This document shows positions 41,868 to 50,103 of a stretch of DNA of 64,000 bases, one piece after another. The stretch covers positions 310,001 through 374,000 of the forward strand of contig CAVYEG010000001.1 of NCBI GenBank assembly GCA_963767565.1, read 5' to 3'. Under the pieces are notes generated by a model, which made no database searches, was not told where the DNA came from, and saw only the letters and a program-made list of their open reading frames with translations. Both the position numbers and the translations under genes were made by a program. Every line of letters begins with the position of its first letter. Within the stretch, counting starts at the first letter, position 1. This DNA is from Palsa-504 sp963767565 (GTDB lineage Bacteria > Actinomycetota > Actinomycetes > Streptosporangiales > Streptosporangiaceae).

Positions 41868-42644
41868 TCAGCGCGCGGTCAGCACCAGCATCGAGATCAC
41901 CAGCGGGCCGGCGCCCGCCACGGCCGACTCCGCGGCGCGCCGCAGCTCGGCCCGCCGGGCCGCGGGCAGGGCGCCCACGAACGGGGCCACGTGGGCCATG
42001 CCCAGCCGCCACGCGGCCAGCTGGGCCGGGGTGGACCGGCCGGTATCCACGGTTACCGTCCGCAGCCGCACGTCGGCGAAGCCAGCCGCGGTGCACGCCC
42101 CGCCGAGCCCGGCCGGGTCGCTGGCCCTCGGCTCCGTGTCCTGCTTGAACGTCAGGTACCACGGCGGGGGCACATAGCCGAACGAGCCCAGCACGCCGTC
42201 CACGGCCGCCTTGGCCGGGTGATTCCAGCCCGGCGCGAACGATCCGGCGGCCAGCCGCGCGCCCACCCGCCGCGCCTCGCGCAGGCCCGCGGTCAGGTCG
42301 GGCAGGTGGCCCAGGCAGAACGCGGCCACCACCAGGTCGAAGCAGCCGTCGCGGAACGGCAGCGCGCCCGCGTCCGCGGCCACCGGGCGGCACCGCCTCG
42401 AGCCCCGGCCCCGGAGCAGCATCTCCACGGCCATGTCGGCCGCCACCACCGTCCCGGCCCCGGCGGCCAGCGCCGCCTGCCCGGCTACCCCGGTCCCGGC
42501 GCCCAGGTCAAGCACTCGTCCGCCGGCCGGCGGCCCGCCCGCGCCGGCCAGCAGGGCCCGGGCCAGCTCCGCGTAGACCGGCTCGGGACCCTCGGCCCAC
42601 AGCCGCGCGGACGCCGCGTAGGCGGCCCGCACCTCCGCCGTCAT
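41868..42644 (-). CDS. SAM-dependent methyltransferase
   Basis: 258 residues: RVLDLGAGTGVAGQAALAAG (motif I), VVAADMAVEMLLRGRG, ADAGALPFRDGCFDLVVAAF, GHLPDLTAGLREARRVG. It belongs to the ubiE/COQ5-like group. The ATG overlaps the stop of the phosphotransferase-like gene (ATGA). It is the last gene of the three-gene operon 44039-41868 and ends 12 bp from the convergent SARP gene. Confidence 0.9.
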   Translation of the reverse strand: MTAEVRAAYAASARLWAEGPEPVYAELARALLAGAGGPPAGGRVLDLGAGTGVAGQAALAAGAGTVVAADMAVEMLLRGRGSRRCRPVAADAGALPFRDGCFDLVVAAFCLGHLPDLTAGLREARRVGARLAAGSFAPGWNHPAKAAVDGVLGSFGYVPPPWYLTFKQDTEPRASDPAGLGGACTAAGFADVRLRTVTVDTGRSTPAQLAAWRLGMAHVAPFVGALPAARRAELRRAAESAVAGAGPLVISMLVLTAR

Positions 42645-43657
42645 TTCAGGTACGGAACGGCCCGGGCTGCCTGCCCCTCCCACCAGGCCAGCTCCTCGTC
42701 GTAGCCGCCCAGCGCCTTCTCCCAGCCGAACTGGACCAGCGCGCCCAGCAGGCACAGCGCCAGCTGGCGCTCCCACCAGGGTTCGGTGACAATCCCGCAC
42801 TCCTCGAGCGCCTGCCGGTAGGCGGCGATCGAGTCCTGCTTGCCCTGCGGCAGCCGGCGGCAGTTGATGGCCAGGTACCAGGCCAGGTCGGACAGGGCGG
42901 CGCCCCGCCCCGGCTGCTCCCAGTCGAGCAGCACCGTCCGGCCCGCGTCGTCGGTGCCCAGGTTGTCGAGCTTCCAGTTGCTGTGCACGAACGTCTGCGG
43001 GGTGGCCGCCAGGGCCGCCACCAGCGGACCCGGGTCCCGGGCCAGCGGGGTGACGATCGCGGCGGCGGCCGGCGCTACCTCGGCCAGCCGCGGCCAGCCC
43101 TGGCCGACCAGCCGCGGCACCAGGTGCGCGGAGCCCACCGCCGCCTCCGCCACGGCCAGCCACGGCGACAGCTCCAGGTAGCGGTGCATGGCGGGCACCA
43201 CCTCGCATTCGGCGCCGCACCCCCAGAACGCCGCGTGCAGCGCGGCCATGTGCCGCAGGAAACGCAGGTGCTGATCCAGGCCGATGGGCTCGTCGGTCGC
43301 CGGGACCAGCCACCGGCTCACGTCGCGCATCAGCAGCGCGCATCCGCCCGACGGCGCCGCGCCGTGCCCGTGCGCCCGCGCTACCCCGACGATCGGCTGG
43401 TTGATGCACGCGGGCAGCCGGGCCAAGATCCCGCGTTCCCAGGCCAGCAGCGGGGCCCCGGCCAGGCAGCCGGACGCCCGCATGGTCCAGTCCTCGGCCA
43501 GGTCCAGGTGCTTGAGCACGTAAGGCTGCCCGGCGATGACCACCCGCTCCAGCCGGGCTCCGGATTTCCCCGGCGCCTCGGCCAGCACCGTCCGCTCGGT
43601 CGCGCCCGCGAGCAGCTCGTCCAGGCCGGCCGGAGCCAACGCCGGGGCGTCACGCAT
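42641..43657 (-). CDS. Aminoglycoside phosphotransferase (APH)-family kinase
   Basis: 338 residues. VIAGQPYVLKHLDLAED contains the ATP-binding lysine. The catalytic loop is FVHSNWKLDNLGT, with Ser/Asn where HGD/HxD is usual (H-S-N-W-K-x-D-N). The metal site is VLLDWEQPGRGAALSDLAWY. Such proteins phosphorylate small molecules (antibiotics, choline, homoserine). The catalytic Asp of the loop is replaced by Asn, so reduced or altered activity is possible. It is the middle gene of the SARP-linked operon. Confidence 0.85.
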   Translation of the reverse strand: MRDAPALAPAGLDELLAGATERTVLAEAPGKSGARLERVVIAGQPYVLKHLDLAEDWTMRASGCLAGAPLLAWERGILARLPACINQPIVGVARAHGHGAAPSGGCALLMRDVSRWLVPATDEPIGLDQHLRFLRHMAALHAAFWGCGAECEVVPAMHRYLELSPWLAVAEAAVGSAHLVPRLVGQGWPRLAEVAPAAAAIVTPLARDPGPLVAALAATPQTFVHSNWKLDNLGTDDAGRTVLLDWEQPGRGAALSDLAWYLAINCRRLPQGKQDSIAAYRQALEECGIVTEPWWERQLALCLLGALVQFGWEKALGGYDEELAWWEGQAARAVPYLK

Positions 43658-44039
43658 CGGCCGCTTCCATCTCGGCCAGCAGCGACGCCGGCCACCGCCC
43701 GCCGCAGAACACGGTGTCGGCCACGATCTGGTCGTCGCGGACCGTGAGCCGGTGCATGTGATGGGCGGCGTGCGGCACCCCGTTCTCGGTCCAGCTGAGC
43801 GTGTACTCCACTACCTCGCCGCCCCCGTCCAGCGGGCACCGCCGCAGCTCGCCGAACTGGCCGGGGTCGGCGAACCAGCGGGCGTACTCGGCCCGGATCG
43901 CGTCCGGGCCCGACGCGTGCAGCCGCCAGTTCGGCACCGTGGCGTCCAGGGTCGCGTCGGCGCTCCACGCGTCGCAGGACGAGATGGTGGCGGTCGCGAT
44001 GGCGGTCAGGAACCTGTCGATCGCCGCTACCTCTGACAT
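43650..44039 (-). CDS. SnoaL/NTF2-like protein
   Basis: 129 residues: IDRFLTAIATATISSCDAWS, VPNWRLHASGPDAIRAEYAR, VVEYTLSWTENGVPHAAHHM, HRLTVRDDQIVADTVFCGGR. SnoaL-like proteins include polyketide cyclases, dehydratases and carriers. It is the first gene of the operon, overlapping the kinase gene by eight bases. The promoter region carries the SARP-type repeat at 44084-44106. Confidence 0.85.
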   Translation of the reverse strand: MSEVAAIDRFLTAIATATISSCDAWSADATLDATVPNWRLHASGPDAIRAEYARWFADPGQFGELRRCPLDGGGEVVEYTLSWTENGVPHAAHHMHRLTVRDDQIVADTVFCGGRWPASLLAEMEAADA

Positions 44040-44083
44040 GGCAGCCTCCTCCTCAGCTAGACCACCAGCGTCGGGCCCGCGCC

Positions 44084-44106
44084 TTGCAATCAGTTTGCAA
44101 CGGACC
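44084..44106. promoter_or_regulatory. SARP-type direct repeat, site 2
   Basis: TTGCAAT-CAGT-TTGCAAC-GGACC with the same period and the same trailing GGACC as site 1. It lies in the divergent gap between the SnoaL operon and the TOPRIM gene. Confidence 0.72.
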
Positions 44107-44139
44107 GCCCGGCCCTGCCCAGCTGCGAGACTAGGGCAC

Positions 44140-44814
44140 GTGGACCACGAGTCGCTGTCCCGCCTGGTGGCGGTGACCGGCCCGGCGGGCAGCAGCAACG
44201 GCGCGCTGGCCGCCGCCGCGGCCTACGCGCGGCAGGCGGCCGCGGGCTCGTGCGCGGTCATCCTGGTCGAGGGGGTCAGCGACCAGGCCGCGATCGAGTC
44301 GCTGGCCGTTCGCCGGGGCCGGGACCTGGGCCGCGAGGGCGTCTTCGTGGTGCCGATGGGCGGCGCGACCAACATCGGCCACTTCCTCGACCTGTTCGGC
44401 CCGCGCGGCCTGGGCGTGCGGCTGGCCGGCCTGTGCGACGAGGGGGAGGAGGCCGACTTCGGCCGCGGCCTGGCCCGGGCCGGCCTTGGTCCCGGCCAGA
44501 CCCGTGCCGACCTGACCCGCGCCGACCTGGAGCGGCACGGCTTTTACGTGTGCGTGGCCGACCTGGAGGACGAGATGATCCGCGCCCTGGGCCCGGCCGC
44601 GGTCGAGCGGCTGATCGAGGGCCAGGGCGAGCTCGCCTCGTTCGTGCTCTTCGGCCGGCAGCCCGCGCAGCGCGGCCGGACCCCGCAGCAGCGGCTGCGG
44701 CGGTTCATCGGCACCCGCTCGGGCCGCAAGGTCCGCTACGGGCGGGTGCTGGCCGGGGCCCTCGACCTCACCCGGGTCCCGCGCCCGCTGGACCGGGTCC
44801 TGGCTCAGGTCTGA
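44140..44814 (+). CDS. Stand-alone TOPRIM-domain protein (OLD-like)
   Basis: 224 residues from a GTG. The TOPRIM core is AVILVEGVSDQAAIESLAVR (catalytic Glu) with VFVVPMGGATNIGHFLDLFG and LAGLCDEGEEADFGRGLARA (acidic pair). A helical C-terminal region ends with RRFIGTRSGRKVRYGRVLAG. In OLD-family nucleases this domain follows an ABC-type ATPase; here it stands alone with no ATPase next to it. It might act as a nuclease partner recruited by another protein. It is divergent from the SARP-linked operon. Confidence 0.82.
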   Translation: MDHESLSRLVAVTGPAGSSNGALAAAAAYARQAAAGSCAVILVEGVSDQAAIESLAVRRGRDLGREGVFVVPMGGATNIGHFLDLFGPRGLGVRLAGLCDEGEEADFGRGLARAGLGPGQTRADLTRADLERHGFYVCVADLEDEMIRALGPAAVERLIEGQGELASFVLFGRQPAQRGRTPQQRLRRFIGTRSGRKVRYGRVLAGALDLTRVPRPLDRVLAQV

Positions 44815-44882
44815 CTTCGGCCGGGGCGGGCGAAATGCCTGGCGCCGAGCGGACATATGCATGATGTCGAAGGGAGCCGAAC

Positions 44883-45449
44883 GTGCCAGGTCCGCCGCTA
44901 GCCGAATCCGAACAGCGCCGCCGCCGGTTCGAAGCGGTGTACGACGCGCATCGCCGCGCGATCCTCGGCTACGCCCTGCGCCGGACCGGCAGCGCCGACG
45001 ATGCGGCCGACGTCATCGCCGAGACGTTCCTGACCGCCTGGCGGCGGCTGGACGACATCCCGCCGGATCCCGAGGCCCGGCTATGGCTGTACGGCGTGGC
45101 CCGGCGGGTCCTGGCCAACCACCACCGGGGCGAGCGGCGCCGGTCGGCCCTGGCCGACCGGCTGCGCTCCGACCTGGCCCTCGGCTACGACCCGCCGGCG
45201 GCCGACGGCGAGCAGGCCCTGATCGCCGGGGCCTTCCGCCGCCTGACCGACGCCGACCGGGAACTGCTCGCGCTGGCCGCCTGGGAGGGCCTCGACTACG
45301 GCCAGATCGCCCGGGTGCTCGGCTGCTCGCGCAACGCCGTGCGCATCCGCCTGTTCCGGGCGCGCAAGCGGTTCGCCGCCGAACTGGCCGCCGGCCCGGC
45401 CCGGTCCGCCCCGCCCGGCGTCCACATCACGCACGGAGGTCTGCTACGA
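44883..45449 (+). CDS. ECF RNA polymerase sigma factor, stop codon apparently mutated
   Basis: Region 2 is FEAVYDAHRRAILGYALRRT with DAADVIAETFLTAWRRLDDI. Region 4 is LTDADRELLALAAWEGLDYG with LGCSRNAVRIRLFRARKRFA. GTG start at 44883 with GGGAG seven bases upstream. A normal product would end after 188 residues at 45447-45449, where the codon reads CGA; a T instead of C gives TGA. As written the frame continues to 45896 in Pro/Ser/Arg-rich nonsense. The same base would also restore the ATG of the next gene, so I place the real end here. Confidence 0.85.
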
Positions 45450-46414
45450 ACCCGGTCAGCCGGATCTGCCCCATCACCGATCCCGAGGCCGAGCGCCTCG
45501 TCCGCCCCGACACCTTCGCCGACCTGTCCGCCCAGATCACCGCCACGCCGCCCGTCGAAGCCGGCCTGCGCCTCGATACCCGTCAGTCGGCCTCCCCCGC
45601 CCCGGGCGGCCACCGCCGCCGACCCAGCCGGCTGCTGCGAGCTCCGCTGGCCGCGGCCCTGGCCCTCGCGCTGCTGGCCGCCGCCGCGCTCGTCGCTACC
45701 CACCTGCTCAGCCCCGGCCACCGGGCCACCTCCAGCCCCACCGCCAGCACCGATCCCACGGGTGGCAGCGCGCCCGCGCAGGTCCTGTCGTTCACCAGCT
45801 CGGCCGGCGACATCACCGTCATCGTGCGGGACCCGCTGGCCGATCCCAGCCGCTACCGGGCCGCGTTCGCCGCTCATCACCTGGATATCACCCTGAGCCT
45901 GGTCCCGGTCTCGCCCTCGCTCGTGGGCACCGTGGTCTACACCGGCCAGTCCGCGGGCAGTTCCGAGATCACCGCCATCACCGCCCGGGGCAAGTGCTAC
46001 ACCGGCGGCGGCGGCAGCGCGTGCCCGGTCGGCGTCCGCATCCCCATCGGCTTCGGAGGGCAGGCCCAGCTGGTGTTCGGCCGTGCGGCCCGGCCCGGCG
46101 AGCGCTACGAGTCCACCGCCTCGCCCACGGCGCCCGGCGAGGTCATGCACGGCCTGACGTTCGTCGGCGACACCGTGGCGCAGGTGCTGGCCCTGCTGCG
46201 CCAGCGGGACGTCACCGTCCCCGACTTCAACTACGACGACCACGGCGACAACCGGAACGTGGCCTCGGTGCCGGGCACCTGGTACGTCTACGACGCCGAC
46301 CCCTGGGCCCCGCAGCAGGTCATGCTCATGGTCGGCCCGGCCAGGACGCCGCCGGTCCAGGCCCCGCAGCCGGGCGGCGCCGTCCCGTCACCGACCGCCA
46401 GTGCCGCTGGATGA
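45446..46414 (+). CDS. CU044_5270-like membrane protein, cognate of the sigma factor
   Basis: 322 residues starting at an ACG that is probably an altered ATG; GGAGG lies six bases before it. The N-terminal cytoplasmic part (NPVSRICPITDPEAERLVRP, PDTFADLSAQITATP) is followed by a membrane helix (APLAAALALALLAAAALVAT) and an extracytoplasmic region with a CYTGGGGSACP cysteine pair and a C-terminal PASTA-like stretch (GLTFVGDTVAQVLALLRQRD). Genes of this kind follow ECF sigma factors in related actinomycetes and may act as anti-sigma or sensor partners. No other in-frame start exists until residue 226. Confidence 0.78.
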   Translation, partial: TNPVSRICPITDPEAERLVRPDTFADLSAQITATPPVEAGLRLDTRQSASPAPGGHRRRPSRLLRAPLAAALALALLAAAALVATHLLSPGHRATSSPTASTDPTGGSAPAQVLSFTSSAGDITVIVRDPLADPSRYRAAFAAHHLDITLSLVPVSPSLVGTVVYTGQSAGSSEITAITARGKCYTGGGGSACPVGVRIPIGFGGQAQLVFGRAARPGERYESTASPTAPGEVMHGLTFVGDTVAQVLALLRQRDVTVPDFNYDDHGDNRNVASVPGTWYVYDADPWAPQQVMLMVGPARTPPVQAPQPGGAVPSPTASAAG

Positions 46415-46424
46415 TCTGCTCGCG

Positions 46425-47096
46425 CTAGGGCGCCAGCGCGAGCAGCCCGGCGGCCACCTCGGTCAGGTCGTCGCCGGCCACGTCGGGCGGGGCGAACGGG
46501 GCGCCGTACCCGCCGGACTTGCGGCTGACGAAGCCGGTGGTCAGCCCGGCCCGCTTGGCGCCGTGGCAGTCCCAGTCGTGCGCGGCCACCAGCGCCATCC
46601 GCTCCGGCGGCACGTCCAGCATCTCGGCCGCGTACCGGTAGACCACCCCGGCCGGCTTCCACCGGTACACCTCCCCGACGGTGATCACCCGGTCCACCAG
46701 GGATCCGAGCCCGGAACGGTTGACGAACGACGAGACCAGGTGGGCCGATCCGTTGCTCAGGCAGGCCACCCGCAGGCCGGCGTCGGTCAGGGCGGTGATC
46801 GCGGGCAGCGCGTCGGGGAAAGCCGGCAGCTCGGCGAACCCGTCCATGACGTGCGCCACCTGCTCGTCGCTGACCGTGTAGTGGGTCAGCGCCCGCAGCG
46901 CCGACTCCGCCACGTCGGTGAAGGCCACGAAGTCGCCGGTGGCCGACAGCGCCATGCCGTCCCGCAGCGTCCGGGTGTACCAGGCCTCGAGCATGTGCGG
47001 CGGCTGGCCGAGACCGGTGAGCCGCTCGCGCAGCGGCTCCAGCGACATCAGCGTCTCGATGACGTCGAAGGCGACGACCTCCGGGCGGCGGCTCAT
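46425..47096 (-). CDS. HAD-family hydrolase (haloacid dehalogenase type II-like)
   Basis: 223 residues: VVAFDVIETLMSLEPLRERL with the nucleophilic Asp, GLRVACLSNGSAHLVSSFVN (motif II), YRWKPAGVVYRYAAEML (motif III Lys) and MALVAAHDWDCHGAKRAGLT (motif IV). The second Asp of motif I (normally D-x-D/T) is replaced (FDVIET), as is usual for 2-haloacid dehalogenases. It is translationally coupled to the disulfide reductase (ATGA overlap at 47093-47096). Confidence 0.88.
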   Translation of the reverse strand: MSRRPEVVAFDVIETLMSLEPLRERLTGLGQPPHMLEAWYTRTLRDGMALSATGDFVAFTDVAESALRALTHYTVSDEQVAHVMDGFAELPAFPDALPAITALTDAGLRVACLSNGSAHLVSSFVNRSGLGSLVDRVITVGEVYRWKPAGVVYRYAAEMLDVPPERMALVAAHDWDCHGAKRAGLTTGFVSRKSGGYGAPFAPPDVAGDDLTEVAAGLLALAP

Positions 47097-48472
47097 GACG
47101 GACCAAGATTCCGCAGCGCGTCTTCGATGGCGCGGTAGAAGGTCGGGTAGGCGTACGGCATGTTGCGCAGCGTGGCCAGCGGCACCTCGGCCCTGATGGC
47201 CACCTGCAGCGCGCTGAGCACCTCGCCCCCGTACGGGCCGGCCGACGTGGCGCCGACCAGCACATCCCGGTCGGCGTCCGCCACCACCTTGATGAACCCG
47301 TCGTTGCCGGCCTTATGGATCCAGCCCCGCGCGGAGTACGGCACCGGGGCCAGCCCGGTACGCACCCGCAGGCCCGCCGCCCGGGCCTGCTCCTCGGTCA
47401 GGCCGGCCTGGCCGACCTCCGGGTCGGTGAACGTGACCCGCGGCACCGCCTGGTAGTTGGCTGGCTCCCCGCCGGTGCCGAGGATGTCCCGCACCGCGAT
47501 GTCGGCCTGGTACATGGACATGTGCGTGAACGCGCCCTTTCCGGTCACGTCGCCGATGGCCCACACGCCGTCCGCGGCGCGCATCCAGCCGTCGGTGGGG
47601 ATGGCCCGTGCCGTCTCGTCCAGGCCCAGCGCAGCGACGCCCAGCGCGGCCAGGTTGACCCGGCGGCCGGTGGCGACCAGCAGCCGCTCGGCCATGTGCG
47701 CGCTGTGGCCCAGGTGGACAGTGAAGCGGGTGCCGTTGTAGCCGACCTGCTCGGCCGGGGCGCTGGTGCACACCGTGATGCCCTCGTGGCTGAAGATCCG
47801 CTCGATCAGCTCGCCGGCCTCGGGCTCCTCGAACGACAGCAGCCTCGGCAGCGCCTCGACTATGGTGACCGACGTGCCGAACCGGGCGAAGACCTGGGCG
47901 AACTCCGCGCCGATGGCCCCGCCGCCCAGCACGATCAGCGAGTCAGGCGCCTCCTTGGCCGCCACGATGTCCCGGTTCGTCCAGTACGGGGTGCCGTCCA
48001 GGCCGCCGACGGGCGGGATGGCCGGCTCGGTCCCGCTGTTGATCACGATGCCCTTACGGGCCCGGAACACCCGGGCGCCGTCGCCGGTGCGCACCGTCAC
48101 CTCGCCGGGCGCTGTGATCGTGCCGTGCCCGCGGACCAGGTGGCCGCCCTTGCTGGCGAACCGGTCGGCGGCCACCTTGTCGTTCCAGTAGTCGGTGCCC
48201 TCCTCCCTGATCCGGGTGGCCACCGGCGACCAGTCGGGGGTGACGCTGGACGTCCCGGCCAGGCCGGGCACCCGCCTGGTCTCCGCGATCAGGTTTCCGG
48301 CGCGGATCATCATCTTGGAAGGAATGCAGCCGTAATAGGGGCATTCACCGCCGACCAGGCGAGCTTCGATTCCGGTTACCTGCAGCCCGCACTCGGCCAG
48401 CGTGCCGGCCGCATATTCGCCGCCGGGACCCAGGCCGATCACGATCACATCGGTAGGTTCTGGTTCGCCCAT
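47093..48472 (-). CDS. Pyridine nucleotide-disulfide oxidoreductase (Lpd/MerA-like)
   Basis: 459 residues. FAD motif DVIVIGLGPGGEYAAGTLAE, redox-active disulfide ECPYYGCIPSK, NAD motif DSLIVLGGGAIGAEFAQVFA, second FAD motif ADGVWAIGDVTGKGAFTHM. The C-terminal dimerisation domain ends PYAYPTFYRAIEDALRNLG; the His-x-x-x-x-Glu pair of dihydrolipoamide dehydrogenase (HPT/HAHPT-E) is changed to YAYPT. It is therefore probably not Lpd but a related reductase. The ATG at 48472 has AGGAG about six bases upstream. Confidence 0.9.
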   Translation of the reverse strand: MGEPEPTDVIVIGLGPGGEYAAGTLAECGLQVTGIEARLVGGECPYYGCIPSKMMIRAGNLIAETRRVPGLAGTSSVTPDWSPVATRIREEGTDYWNDKVAADRFASKGGHLVRGHGTITAPGEVTVRTGDGARVFRARKGIVINSGTEPAIPPVGGLDGTPYWTNRDIVAAKEAPDSLIVLGGGAIGAEFAQVFARFGTSVTIVEALPRLLSFEEPEAGELIERIFSHEGITVCTSAPAEQVGYNGTRFTVHLGHSAHMAERLLVATGRRVNLAALGVAALGLDETARAIPTDGWMRAADGVWAIGDVTGKGAFTHMSMYQADIAVRDILGTGGEPANYQAVPRVTFTDPEVGQAGLTEEQARAAGLRVRTGLAPVPYSARGWIHKAGNDGFIKVVADADRDVLVGATSAGPYGGEVLSALQVAIRAEVPLATLRNMPYAYPTFYRAIEDALRNLGPS

Positions 48473-48510
48473 GCCGTGCTCCTGCCCTGTGCGGCTTCTC
48501 ATCATGCGCC

Positions 48511-48578
48511 ACTGTGCGCCTAACCACTGTGCGCCTAACCACTGGGCGCCTAACCACTGGGCGCCTAACCACTGGGCG
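48511..48578. repeat. 15-bp tandem repeat, 4.5 copies
   Basis: ACTGTGCGCCTAACC twice, then ACTGGGCGCCTAACC twice, then a partial ACTGGGCG. It lies between the metalloprotease stop and the start of the disulfide reductase gene. Confidence 0.92.
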
Positions 48579-48661
48579 TCAGAGCAGGCGAGCCGGGTAT
48601 CCCGGACCGCCTATTTCCACGATTAAGTAAGCTCGGCACCTTATTGGGCACCAAACTTACA

Positions 48662-50041
48662 TCAAGCATCCGGGCTATTGTCGCCGTCTTCCAAGTCAGA
48701 GATATCGAATTCAGGCTGGCCGTGGACGAACTCGTCGGGGTGCTCCAGATCATCGGCGGCGGGCAACAGGTCAGGATGCGCCCATAGGGCGTCCCGGCCG
48801 TCAACGCCGCGGGCCTCGGTCAGGCCCTTCCAGATGGCCGCCGCCTCGCGCAGCCGGCGCGGGCGCAGCTCGAGCCCGACCAGCGTGGCGAAGGTGACCT
48901 CGGCCGGCCCGCCGGTGGCCCGGCGCCGCCTGATCGCCTCGGCCAGGGCCTCGGCGTGGGTCAGGCGCGCCCCCGCCGCCGCGCTGACCACGGTCGCGAC
49001 CCAGCCTTCGACCAGCGCCAGGGCGGTCTCCAGCCGGACCAGGGCGGCCTTCTGCGCGGGCGTGTCCTCCGGCCGGAACAGGCCTTCGCCGCCCAGCGCC
49101 TGTTGCAGCGCCTCGGGGTTGGTGATGTCGACGTCGGGGATCGCTTCCTGCAGCCGGGTCAGGTCGACGGTGATGCCGTTGGCGTACTGCTCGACCGCGC
49201 CGAGCAGGTGCCCGCGCAGCCAGGGCACGTGCGCGAACAGGCGGTGGTGCGCGGCCTCGCGCAGGGCCAGGAACAGCCGGACCTCGCCGGCGTCGACGGA
49301 CAGCCCGCGGCCGAACTCGGCCACGCCGGCCGGCAGCAGCGCGGCCACGCCTTCCGGGCCGAGCGGCAGGCCGATGTCGGTGGAGCCGACCACCTCACGG
49401 GCCAGCTCGCCCACGGCGGTCCCGGTCTGGCTGCCGATCATGGCCCCGCCGATCTGGCGCATCATGCCCGCCAGCCCCTGCAGGCCGCCGAGGCCGCCCG
49501 CGCCGCCGCCCAGTGCCCCCAGGGCCTGGCGTATCTCTTCGGGGACGTCCTCGCCGAGCTGGGCCGGGTCGGCGTTGAACATGCCGCTCATCGCCTCGAC
49601 GCCCTTGGCCGCGATGGGATCGCACAGCTTGGCCCAGACCGGGAAGGTCGCCTCGAGCCACTCCGACCGGCTCCAGGCCTCGATCTTGCGGACGCCGGAG
49701 GGGAACGCGACGGCCTCGTCCAGCCACAGGTCGGCCAGGCGGACGGCCTCGGTGATCTCCCGGCGCTGCGCGTCCAGGACGCTCGGGTCGCCCGCCGCCG
49801 CGATCGCGTGCCTGGCCACGTTCTTGGCCAGGTCCCAGTTAACCGGGCCGCCCCGCCAGGACAGCAGGTCGGCGAACTGGCGCAACGCATCGGCGAACTG
49901 CTGCGGATCGCCCATCGGCCCGAGCGGCCCGCCCGGGCCGCCCAGCGGGCCGCCGGGCCCGCCGGCGCCACCGGAACCTCCCTGGCCGCCCTGGTCGTCC
50001 GGCTTGTCGGGCAGGCCGAAGCCGAACGGCCGGTCAGCCAT
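48662..50041 (-). CDS. DUF2342 zinc-dependent metalloprotease-like protein
   Basis: 459 residues. A Gly/Pro-rich N-terminus (about residues 15-45) precedes the conserved regions: FADALRQFADLLSWRGGPVN, AWSRSEWLEATFPVWAKL, GSQTGTAVGELAREVVGSTD, and the metal-like motif LREAAHHRLFAHVPWLRGHL where HExxH would be expected (E-A-A-H-H). Near the C-terminus come LTHAEALAEAIRRRRATGGP and FATLVGLELRPRRLREAAAI. The family (TIGR03624-type) is widespread in actinobacteria and of uncertain role. ATG at 50041 is divergent from the epimerase gene. Confidence 0.88.
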   Translation of the reverse strand: MADRPFGFGLPDKPDDQGGQGGSGGAGGPGGPLGGPGGPLGPMGDPQQFADALRQFADLLSWRGGPVNWDLAKNVARHAIAAAGDPSVLDAQRREITEAVRLADLWLDEAVAFPSGVRKIEAWSRSEWLEATFPVWAKLCDPIAAKGVEAMSGMFNADPAQLGEDVPEEIRQALGALGGGAGGLGGLQGLAGMMRQIGGAMIGSQTGTAVGELAREVVGSTDIGLPLGPEGVAALLPAGVAEFGRGLSVDAGEVRLFLALREAAHHRLFAHVPWLRGHLLGAVEQYANGITVDLTRLQEAIPDVDITNPEALQQALGGEGLFRPEDTPAQKAALVRLETALALVEGWVATVVSAAAGARLTHAEALAEAIRRRRATGGPAEVTFATLVGLELRPRRLREAAAIWKGLTEARGVDGRDALWAHPDLLPAADDLEHPDEFVHGQPEFDISDLEDGDNSPDA

Positions 50042-50103
50042 CGTTGGCTCTGAGGCAGGATGGAAGGGTCATGACCGTCACGTTATCTCGGGAGAAGCGC
50101 ACT

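Noticed and set aside
45450..45896. Extended C-terminus of the sigma factor
   Set aside because: Pro/Ser/Arg-rich out-of-frame translation overlapping the conserved membrane protein.
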